A DNA stretch of 42,439 bases from Actinoallomurus sp. (lineage in GTDB: Bacteria > Actinomycetota > Actinomycetes > Streptosporangiales > Streptosporangiaceae): the NCBI GenBank assembly GCA_025964685.1, contig JAOPYG010000499.1, forward strand, positions 1 to 42,439, given 5' to 3'. The position numbers and the translations under genes are program-made. Below, one piece after another: positions 8,927 to 16,112 of the stretch. Every line of letters starts with the position of its first letter. Position 1 is the stretch's first letter. The notes beneath the pieces were generated by a model. That model saw only the letters and a program-made list of their open reading frames with translations. It was not told the DNA's origin and did no database searches.

Positions 8927-11400
8927 GACGCACGCTCCACGGTGCCGGCCGTCCCGTCGACCGTGACCAGCTCGCCGTCATGCAGCAGCCGGGTCGCGCA
9001 CCCGGTGGCCACGGTGGCCGGTACACGGTACTCGCGGGCGATGATCGCCGGGTGGGAAAGCAGACCGCCGGTGTCGGTGACCAGCGCGCCGATGCTCGGG
9101 AACAGCACGGACCACACCGGAGAGGTGATCGGGCAGACCAGTACGTCGCCGGCGCGGATCTTCCCGAACTCCCCCTCGTCCTGGACGATTCGCACGGGCC
9201 CGGTGTAGCGCCCGGCAGAAACCCCGATGCCTCGCAGCCGCTCACCGTCTCGCGGGGTGTCGGCCGGCGCCTGAGGGCCGAAGACGAGGTCCACGAGCCA
9301 CAGCAACGCTTTCATGGCGAACCGCGCCTCGGCAGGCAGCGGGTCGAACGACGGCGGCGGTCCGGGGTCCCTGCCGTACGAGGGCGGCCCAGGGTGGGCG
9401 AGCACCCAGGCTCGTTCGCCCTTGCGCCGCACGATCAGGTCGCGCTGGTCATCGCCAGAGCGCAGTGCGACGCGAACCTCCGCGGGTTCCAGGAAGAACA
9501 CATCGTCGCGGTGGCCGATCTGGCCGCGGCGGGCAAGCCGCCGGCCACACTCCAGAGCGGCCAGGCGTACCAGCGCGATCGGCCCGCTGACGGTGACGAA
9601 CTCGTTGTCCTCGCGGACCGGGTAGGCGCGCCGGGCGCGGGTGAGCGCTCGCTCGAAGCGCCGCCGATCAGCGGCCGGACGAGCCGCCAGCCTGCTGCGG
9701 GCCTCGCGCTCGGCCTCGGCGCGGCACGCTTCGGACGCCGCGTCCTCCGCCTGCGGGTCATAGCCTCGGGCGAGCTGGTCGCGGATCAGCCCGAGCGTGA
9801 GCCCGGGCAGTTCGGCGAGGGTCGGATCGGCCACCTCGTAGCGCACCGCTCGGCAACCGTACGCACGCTGGTAGACGGCGAGCGCCCCGGTGAACTCGGC
9901 GTCCGCGCCGGGCGGCAGCTCGGTCATCGGACCGGCCCGCGCCACCAGCTCCCGTACCGCCGGGCGAACCGCCGCGAGCGCGGTCACCTCGGCGAGCCGG
10001 CGCGCCGGCTCGGTCGACCGCCGGGAAAGACCCGACAACAGCGCGAAGGTCCGCGCGTCGTCCCAGCCCAGCAGCTCGCGGCAGGTGAACGCGAGGTCGG
10101 CGAGCATCAGCGCGATCGCCGGGTGCAGCCGCATGTGCACGAAGTCGCCGTCGTCGTGCAAGGCGACGACGGCATCGAGGTGCCGGTCGAGCTGCTCGTC
10201 GGAGTAGCCGCTCGGGTCGACATCACGCAGCCGCGCGAACCGACCGGCGAACTCAGGCAGCCAGATGTCCTGCCAGCGTTCGATGAGCCGCCCCGGCGTG
10301 TCCGCGCGGATCGCGCGGACACAGGCGCGGATCCGGCTCCGCAGCGCCGGCGCGCATCGGATGAGCAGCGGCCACAGCCAGCTCGGTGGGGCACCACGGT
10401 CCTTGCCGCCCAGCGGCACCAGCCGTGTGTACTCCCAGCCCCCGATGTCGCGTGCCTCCAAGCCCCGCAGAAGGAAGCCATGCTCGGCGAACGCGTCCCG
10501 CAAGGCCCGATTGCGCACCTCGAACAGGGCTCGCATGAACGGCGTCCACGGCTCCGGAGCGTGCGTGGCCTCGCGGGTCCAGTACCCGGGCGGCGGCTCG
10601 GCCGGGACCGGCACCGGTTCGGGGAGGGACTCCGGTAGTGCGGTGATCGGCCGGGCCTGGAGCAGGAACAGCTCACCCTCGGCGAGCGCCCATTCGATGT
10701 CCTGCGGTACGCCCTCGTGCGCCTCCACCCGCCGGGCCAACTCGGCGACCGATCGGACCTGGGCCGCGTCGATCGCGTCTTCCGGGTGCGTACCACAGGT
10801 CGCCGCACCACCCCGCACCACCCATTCGTCCGGGCAGGCCGCCCCGGAGACGAGCCGGTCTCCCAAGCCCCGCACGGCGCTGACCACCACCTCCCCCCGT
10901 TCACCGGTGACCGGGTTGGCGGTGAACGCCACCCCGGCCGCCTCGGCCGGCACCATCCGCTGGACCAGCACCGCGAGCCGGCTGTGCTGCGGCAGGCCGT
11001 GGGCCTCGCGGTAGAGGCGAACACGGGCAAAGCGACCTGACGTCGCGCACTCACCCACCGCTACCAACAGCGGCTCCCCAACCCCCACGTCCAACACGCT
11101 CTCGTACTGGCCGGCATGCGAGGCACCTTCACTGTCCTCCTCAACGCCCGAGGAACGCACAGCCAACAGTCCACCCAGCCGCCCGGCCGCGGCCAAGACA
11201 GCCGTCGCCAACCGATCATCGAGACGACCGCCGACCAACCCACGGTCCAACGTCCCGGCCGGAATCACGAAACCGTCCGGCACCGGGAATCCGGCCGCCC
11301 GCAGTCGTCCCAAACTCGCCGCCTTACCCCCAGCCTCCGCAGGGCCCAGCCGGCCGGCCTCATCCAAAGCCACAATGTCGCAAGTCCGCTGACCAACCAC
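8923..11400 (-). CDS. PEP synthase / rifampicin phosphotransferase-like enzyme
   Basis: 825 residues from a GTG preceded by GGAG. Domain order: PPDK-type ATP-grasp domain at about residues 20-265 (GGKAASLGRLRAAGFPVPDG near the start, LLAVRSSGVEEDSEG, then FLLQARPITALPE at its end), a variable middle, and a C-terminal swivel domain with TDTGGLLSHPAIIARE in which His783 would carry the phosphoryl group. Length and layout match rifampicin phosphotransferases and PEP-synthase-like proteins rather than housekeeping PPDK. These use ATP to phosphorylate pyruvate or a small molecule. With a methyltransferase coupled downstream, small-molecule modification or drug inactivation is plausible. The substrate cannot be read here. 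Confidence 0.85.
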   Translation of the reverse strand: MVGQRTCDIVALDEAGRLGPAEAGGKAASLGRLRAAGFPVPDGFVIPAGTLDRGLVGGRLDDRLATAVLAAAGRLGGLLAVRSSGVEEDSEGASHAGQYESVLDVGVGEPLLVAVGECATSGRFARVRLYREAHGLPQHSRLAVLVQRMVPAEAAGVAFTANPVTGERGEVVVSAVRGLGDRLVSGAACPDEWVVRGGAATCGTHPEDAIDAAQVRSVAELARRVEAHEGVPQDIEWALAEGELFLLQARPITALPESLPEPVPVPAEPPPGYWTREATHAPEPWTPFMRALFEVRNRALRDAFAEHGFLLRGLEARDIGGWEYTRLVPLGGKDRGAPPSWLWPLLIRCAPALRSRIRACVRAIRADTPGRLIERWQDIWLPEFAGRFARLRDVDPSGYSDEQLDRHLDAVVALHDDGDFVHMRLHPAIALMLADLAFTCRELLGWDDARTFALLSGLSRRSTEPARRLAEVTALAAVRPAVRELVARAGPMTELPPGADAEFTGALAVYQRAYGCRAVRYEVADPTLAELPGLTLGLIRDQLARGYDPQAEDAASEACRAEAEREARSRLAARPAADRRRFERALTRARRAYPVREDNEFVTVSGPIALVRLAALECGRRLARRGQIGHRDDVFFLEPAEVRVALRSGDDQRDLIVRRKGERAWVLAHPGPPSYGRDPGPPPSFDPLPAEARFAMKALLWLVDLVFGPQAPADTPRDGERLRGIGVSAGRYTGPVRIVQDEGEFGKIRAGDVLVCPITSPVWSVLFPSIGALVTDTGGLLSHPAIIAREYRVPATVATGCATRLLHDGELVTVDGTAGTVERAS

Positions 11401-11462
11401 AGCACTGCTCCTTCGCCGATCGGATACTGCCCAGCATCAGCGTGCAAAGCGGCTCAGCCCAT

Positions 11463-11480
11463 ACGTATCCCCACGTATCC
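11463..11480. promoter_or_regulatory. 10-bp-phased direct repeats, activator site candidate
   Basis: Two copies of ACGTATCC start at 11463 and 11473, one helical turn apart; on the minus strand they read GGATACGT. They lie 63-80 nt upstream of the PEP-synthase-like gene and about 170 nt before the rightward gene at 11650. Helically phased direct repeats are the usual form of an activator site. The rest of 11401-11649 shows no gene. Confidence 0.4.
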
Positions 11481-11649
11481 GTAGCGGATGTACCGGGACG
11501 CGCCTGGTGTCCTGACGCTCGTTGGTCGGACCCGATCCGGCCATCGCTGGATGGCGCCAGGCCCGTGCGGGAGTCTGCGCGTTGTTGTAGAGAACTGTCG
11601 ACAAACACCAGATAGAACAAGATGAGCCAGTCAAGGAGGTCCGCATCTC

Positions 11650-12203
11650 ATGAGACTCGTGTCCGTGTCCGCGCCTGCGATCAATTACGTGTTCTCCAGA
11701 ACCGGACAGATCGCCGTCACGGATTTCAGCGCACCGATCACCATGCCGGGCGGCATTGTAGAGGGGTTTTCCAGTCCCGGATGTTCACCGGAGAGGTGGG
11801 TACACCGGCTGCCGGCCGCTACGGCTTCGAGTACCGGATCGACATCACCGAGGTCGGCGCGGTAACCGGCGCCTCATGCATCAGTGCGCTCACGATCGAC
11901 TTCGGTCCCGTCGTGCCGATGGACTTCGCCGGAGACGGCCAGGCCGCCGATGGCTATGTGGTTGTCCAGGGCGGCCTGGGCAGCATTGCGCCCAGCGACG
12001 TGACGCAGCGAGACAACCAAATAAACGTCTGCTTCCTATCTCCCAAGATATGCGCAAGTGGCCGTCCTGGAGGGAGCCCGACCACTTTCCGTGTTCTCGT
12101 TGCCAGGCCCTGCTGGCGCGGCGTCACGGGCACGCTCGGTACCGCTTCTGCCGCGGTGCCTGCCTGGCCTGTTCGCTGGTTTGCTGACCGCAATTGGTCA
12201 TGA
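11650..12203 (+). pseudogene. Frameshifted gene, conserved hypothetical of unknown function
   Basis: Translation starts well (AAGGAGG about 11 nt before ATG) and reads YVFSRTGQIAVTDFSAPITM. At the homopolymer pair GGGGTTTT (11763-11770) the sensible frame changes and goes on as RMFTGEVGTPAAGRYGFEYR, then SALTIDFGPVVPMDFAGDGQ, to a TGA at 12203. Removing one base from the homopolymer would join the two parts as EGFQSR. The conserved style of both halves shows they were one protein of about 185 residues. It has no signal peptide. It may be a true pseudogene or a sequencing error. Confidence 0.65.
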
Positions 12204-12238
12204 GCGAAGGGTAGCGCCCGTCCTCTGACGTTGGAAGC

Positions 12239-12391
12239 ATGGAGTTACGGGGGCCGACCAAGAAATTGAACATGGAGATCGGCGGCTCCGGGACTTCAAG
12301 TGCCTGGGCAGATACCGCACGTTGCGGTGGCGTATCGCCGCTCCTCGTCACCGCTGGAATCTACGCCCGCGGCATCAAGGGGACGAAATGA
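12239..12391 (+). CDS. Possible 50-residue small protein
   Basis: An ATG-started ORF of 50 codons whose stop overlaps the start of the next gene as ATGA. It reads MELRGPTKKLNMEIGGSG and ends VTAGIYARGIKGTK. The ribosome-binding site is weak (GGAAGC directly before the start). The exact ATGA junction is the main support, as it would couple translation to the propeller-like gene. No family recognised; it may be chance. Confidence 0.3.
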   Translation: MELRGPTKKLNMEIGGSGTSSAWADTARCGGVSPLLVTAGIYARGIKGTK

Positions 12392-14016
12392 TCGACTTGT
12401 ACGCGATCGGCAGGCAACGGCCAAGCGGTGCCATGACATGGACCACGATCGACATCCAAGGCTCGGTCGGGAACACCGCTCTTGGCGCCAACCCACTGAA
12501 AGGACTGGCGTACGATCCGCTGACGCGGCTGTTCTACACGATTGCGCCGAACAATCCCGGCGGGCCGCAACTGTGCAGCGCGTCGACCACGGGCAGCCTG
12601 CAGACCATCCGGGGGGTCAGCCCGAACCTGACCGGCGGGCTCGCGTACCGTACGGCCGAAGATTGCTTCTACGCGGTGTCGAACAATCCTGACGGTCTGG
12701 CGACCTTCTACCGTGTTCCGTTAACGGGTCAAGATTCGCTGCTCTTCACGATCGCGGCCCAGTGCACCGTGAACGGTCTCGCCTACGTGTGGCGCACCGA
12801 CACGTTCTACGCGCTGATCACGAAGAACGATTTCACGTGGTTGTACTCCATTAACCTGAACGGCACGGTGAGGCAGCTGTTCGGCGTCGGTCTCCGCGTG
12901 TTCGGCGGCCTTTGCCACTCGCCGTCGGAGGATCTTTTCTACTTCGCGGCGAATGAGGCCGACGGCTTCTCCCGGCTGTGGACGCTCGCGCTGAACGGAA
13001 GCACCGTGAATCGTATGGGCTTGGGATACGACTTCAACAACGCCGCGATCATCGCGGCCCCGTGGTTCGGCGCGTCGCTCAACGTTCTCAGCCCGCTGGA
13101 AGGTGAGCGCTTCGTCGCCGGGGAACAGGTTCGCCTCGACGCTAACATCCTCGGTTTGGGCGGCCCGCCGGTGTGGAACAGCGAGGGCGTCGTATGGACG
13201 TCGGATCGTGACGGCTCGCTCGGATCGGGCTCGCCGACGGTCACGCTGTCCCAGGGCAACCACGTGATCACCGCTTCGAAGGAGCGGTTGAGAAGGACCG
13301 TTAACGTCCGGGTGTTCGCCGATCTGTGGAACCTCTACCGGTCACCGCCCTCGCCGGCCGAGATCGACCGCATCCAGCGCGACTTCAGCCTCCAGTGGGT
13401 GGACGGACCCTCGGGTGAATCCTGGGCTTCGTACCCGGGCACCCCGTTCGACCAGACCTCCGCGAACCCGTCGCGGACCGCCGTGTTCGCCAAACTCGAT
13501 GTCCTGCGACACCAGCGGTTCTCCCAACCCCTGCCGTGGACCGCCGCAACGGCGTACGAACACGTACGGCAGAACACACACACCATCCGGGTCTCGCTGG
13601 GCACTGACTTGAACCAGGCCGGTGGCGGCGTGATCAACCTCAACCGGACGTTCACCCTCTGGTCGAACAACCCGGCGCAGCCGAACGTCGCGACTCCCTA
13701 CATCGACCCGCTCTACTTGTTCATCCATGAGAGCAGACACAACGAGCCAGGCGATCCGCTGCACACGTCCTGCACCTCCTGGACCGGCGCGTCCGGAACG
13801 CCCAACGGCATGGACGCCCAGTTCGAGCCCGGCAGCGGCTACGCTCGCGCAGCCGTCTACCTCATGTGGGTTTACAAATACGCCCGCTTCGATCCGCCGA
13901 CCATGCGGGACCAGGCCAAGAGCGACACCATGGTCCATAAGGACCGGTTCTGCAGGCGTCCGGCAAGCACCAACTCCCTGGTGCAGGCGCTTCTCCACGA
14001 ACTCTGGCAGGCCTGA
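12388..14016 (+). CDS. Propeller-like protein with C-terminal HExxH domain
   Basis: 542 residues from the ATG at 12388 (AAGGGG, 5-nt spacing); the frame is open further upstream but without a better start. The N-terminal half has at least four propeller-like blades with G-L-A/C-Y followed by FY: GLAYDPLTRLFYTI, GGLAYRTAEDCFYAV, NGLAYVWRTDTFYAL and GGLCHSPSEDLFYFA. An Ig-like segment (SPLEGERFVAGEQVRLDANI) follows. The last 200 residues contain LFIHESRHNEPGDPLH: HESRH (residues 447-451) is a zincin HExxH motif, with a further His at 459. No signal peptide is visible. A metalloprotease or carbohydrate-related role is possible but unproven. Confidence 0.8.
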   Translation: MIDLYAIGRQRPSGAMTWTTIDIQGSVGNTALGANPLKGLAYDPLTRLFYTIAPNNPGGPQLCSASTTGSLQTIRGVSPNLTGGLAYRTAEDCFYAVSNNPDGLATFYRVPLTGQDSLLFTIAAQCTVNGLAYVWRTDTFYALITKNDFTWLYSINLNGTVRQLFGVGLRVFGGLCHSPSEDLFYFAANEADGFSRLWTLALNGSTVNRMGLGYDFNNAAIIAAPWFGASLNVLSPLEGERFVAGEQVRLDANILGLGGPPVWNSEGVVWTSDRDGSLGSGSPTVTLSQGNHVITASKERLRRTVNVRVFADLWNLYRSPPSPAEIDRIQRDFSLQWVDGPSGESWASYPGTPFDQTSANPSRTAVFAKLDVLRHQRFSQPLPWTAATAYEHVRQNTHTIRVSLGTDLNQAGGGVINLNRTFTLWSNNPAQPNVATPYIDPLYLFIHESRHNEPGDPLHTSCTSWTGASGTPNGMDAQFEPGSGYARAAVYLMWVYKYARFDPPTMRDQAKSDTMVHKDRFCRRPASTNSLVQALLHELWQA

Positions 14017-14114
14017 GCGCTCAGCGGCTGAGGCAGATTGGCGGTGGTGGTTCCTGCGGCGACTTGTTGGTACGTGTAGGTGCCAGAAACTGCGTGTGGG
14101 TGCCGGATATCGTG

Positions 14115-14903
14115 TCAAGGACCGGCGACGAGGTGCAGGTCCCGTTCGATGGCGGCCGCGCACTCCTGCAGCCGGGGCACCATGTTCCGCAACTGCTCGA
14201 GGGTGCATGAACCCACGCTCGCGGCAATGTTGGCGGCCGCGATGACGGTTCCGTCACGGTCGCGGACCGGCGCAGCCACTGCGCGCAGGCCTCTGTTCAG
14301 CTCCTGGTCCTGGATGCAGAAACCGCTCTTCCGCACGGCGCGCATGATGGCGCGCAACTCGCCGACCTCGCGCACGGTCTGATCGGTTAGCGGCGCCAGT
14401 TCGACCCGGGCCAGGTAGTCGTCGAGCTCTTTGTCCTCCATCCCGGCCAGCAGGACCCGGCCCATCGCCGTGGCATAGGCCGGGAACCGGGCGCCGACGT
14501 TGATGGACACGGTGATCACCCCGGTCGTGGCCACCCGCGCGATGTGCACGACATGGTCACCGTCCAGCACCGACAGCGACGCCGTCTCCCCGGTGTCGAT
14601 CATCATTTCGCGCAGATGCGGCTCGGCCACTCGTGGTACCGACAGGCCCCGCAGGTACGCGTGGCCCAGCTCCAGCACCTTCGGCGTGAGCGTGAACAGG
14701 GTCCCGTCGGACCGGACGTACCCCAGCCGCACCAGCGTGTGGAGCGACCGCCGTGCCGTGGCGCGCGTGACCTTGGTCGCCCGAGCCACGTCGCTCAAGG
14801 TCCGAGTGGGGTGTTCCGCGTCGAAGACCTTAATCACTTCCAGTCCCCGTGCCAGTGACTGCACGAACTCCGCGTCCCCTGGCCCGTCCTGTGGTTGCTC
14901 CAT
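14115..14903 (-). CDS. IclR-family transcriptional regulator
   Basis: 262 residues from the ATG at 14903, which has GGAG 6 nt upstream; in-frame ATGs at 14909 and 14915 and a TTG at 14924 are alternatives. The N-terminal winged helix reads SLARGLEVIKVFDAEHPTRT, then DVARATKVTRATARRSLHTL. The C-terminal effector domain has GRVLLAG and LNRGLRAVAAPVRD, as in PcaR/PobR-type regulators of aromatic and carboxylate catabolism. It is transcribed away from the ten-gene operon beginning at 15095 and should control it. The family senses pathway intermediates. Confidence 0.93.
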   Translation of the reverse strand: MEQPQDGPGDAEFVQSLARGLEVIKVFDAEHPTRTLSDVARATKVTRATARRSLHTLVRLGYVRSDGTLFTLTPKVLELGHAYLRGLSVPRVAEPHLREMMIDTGETASLSVLDGDHVVHIARVATTGVITVSINVGARFPAYATAMGRVLLAGMEDKELDDYLARVELAPLTDQTVREVGELRAIMRAVRKSGFCIQDQELNRGLRAVAAPVRDRDGTVIAAANIAASVGSCTLEQLRNMVPRLQECAAAIERDLHLVAGP

Positions 14904-14983
14904 GCGCATCTCCATCCCCCGCAACCGGCGGCGACCACCTTGTCACAAAGTCCGGCGATCCGCGCCTGCACGGCTGGTCGCGT

Positions 14984-15007
14984 GTTCGGACAGCGAACGA
15001 TCGTTCG
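14984..15007. promoter_or_regulatory. IclR operator candidate
   Basis: GTTCG-GACAG-CGAAC (14984-14998) runs into the perfect 14-bp palindrome CGAACGATCGTTCG (14994-15007), giving alternating GTTCG/CGAAC half-sites; another GTTCG lies near 15025. It sits between the divergent IclR and operon starts, where such a regulator would bind. Confidence 0.6.
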
Positions 15008-15094
15008 TACGGCTAGCGTACAGCCGTTCGCATATGCAATGCTGCCCGGCATCGTTTGTGGCTCCGTCTCCGGAGCCCGATCTGAGGAGGGACG

Positions 15095-16090
15095 ATGAGA
15101 TTCGCGACCGTCCGCCGCGCCTCGGCGCTCGCCGCCGCCGCCGTACTGGCCCTGACCGGCTGTGGCAGTGGTGGCGGGGCCGCCGCTGGGAAGGATCCGT
15201 CCAAGGCCACTCCGGTGACCGTCCAGGCAGGGTTCATCCCCGTGATAGACGTCGCCGCGCTCTACCTCGGCGAGAAGCACGGCTTCTTCGCCAACCGCGG
15301 CATCAAGCTCAACGTCCACACCGCCCAGGGCGGCGCGGCGCTGGTGCCGCCGGTCGTCAGCGGTCAGTACCAGTTCGCCTTCAGCAACATCGTCTCGGTA
15401 TTGGCCGCCCGCGCCCAGGGACTGCCGCTGAAGATCATCGCCGCGGGGTCCAACTCCACCGGGGTGCGGGGCAAGGACGTCAGCATGATCCGCGTCCGCA
15501 AGGACAGCCCGATCAAGACCGCTGCCGACCTGCAGGGCAAGCGGGTCGCCGTCAACACCCTCAACAACCTGCTGCAGATGCTCGGCGACGTGTCGGTGAA
15601 GGCCGCCGGTGGAGATCCCTCGACCGTCAAGTACGTCGAGATGCCCTTCCCAGACGCGGTGACCGCGCTGAAGAAGGGCACCATCGACGCGATGGTCACC
15701 GCCGAACCGTTTGACACGATCGCCGCCCAGGCCGGGACCAGGGTCATCGCATCGCCCTACCCGGACATGTCGAACGGCAGCCTGAACAGCTCGGTGTACT
15801 TCACCTCCGACCAGCAGCTCCAGAAGAACCCCAAACTGTTCACCGCCCTCAGGGACGCCATCAACGAGTCGCTGACCTACGCCAGCCAGCACGCCGACGA
15901 GACCCGCGAACAGCTCTCGGCGTTCATGCAGATCGACCCGGCGGTCGGCAAGCAGGTGACCCTGCCGACCTTCAGCCCGCAGATCTCCAAGTCGTCGATC
16001 GACGCATTCGTCACCTCCGGCACCCAGTACAAAATGATCAGTAAGCGCGTCTCCTTCGACGACGTGGTCTGGTCCGGTCCGGCCAACTGA
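15095..16090 (+). CDS. ABC transporter substrate-binding lipoprotein (NitT/TauT type)
   Basis: 331 residues, GGAGGG just upstream of ATG. The signal peptide ends at the lipobox LTGC (Cys23). The mature protein begins VTVQAGFIPVIDVAALYLGE and continues with HGFFANRGIKLNVHTAQGG, the pattern of SsuA/TauA/NMT1-like binding proteins that capture sulfonates, pyrimidines, aromatic acids and other small anions. It is the first gene of the operon and supplies substrate to the two permeases and ATPase at 17864-20360. The ligand is unknown; the downstream enzymes suggest a carboxylate. Confidence 0.92.
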   Translation: MRFATVRRASALAAAAVLALTGCGSGGGAAAGKDPSKATPVTVQAGFIPVIDVAALYLGEKHGFFANRGIKLNVHTAQGGAALVPPVVSGQYQFAFSNIVSVLAARAQGLPLKIIAAGSNSTGVRGKDVSMIRVRKDSPIKTAADLQGKRVAVNTLNNLLQMLGDVSVKAAGGDPSTVKYVEMPFPDAVTALKKGTIDAMVTAEPFDTIAAQAGTRVIASPYPDMSNGSLNSSVYFTSDQQLQKNPKLFTALRDAINESLTYASQHADETREQLSAFMQIDPAVGKQVTLPTFSPQISKSSIDAFVTSGTQYKMISKRVSFDDVVWSGPAN

Positions 16091-16112
16091 CCTGAGGAGG
16101 CGAAACCACACC

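Noticed and set aside
8980..10638. Plus-strand open frame of 552 codons opposite the PEP-synthase-like gene
   Set aside because: Composition is Arg/Gly/Pro/Gln-rich without motifs, while the minus strand has clear PPDK-type motifs. Likewise 4890-6425 and 25022-26308 on the plus strand.
11763..11770. Classic -1 ribosomal slippery heptamer
   Set aside because: GGGGTTTT does not fit X XXY YYZ in the zero frame; a one-base homopolymer change explains the frame switch more simply.
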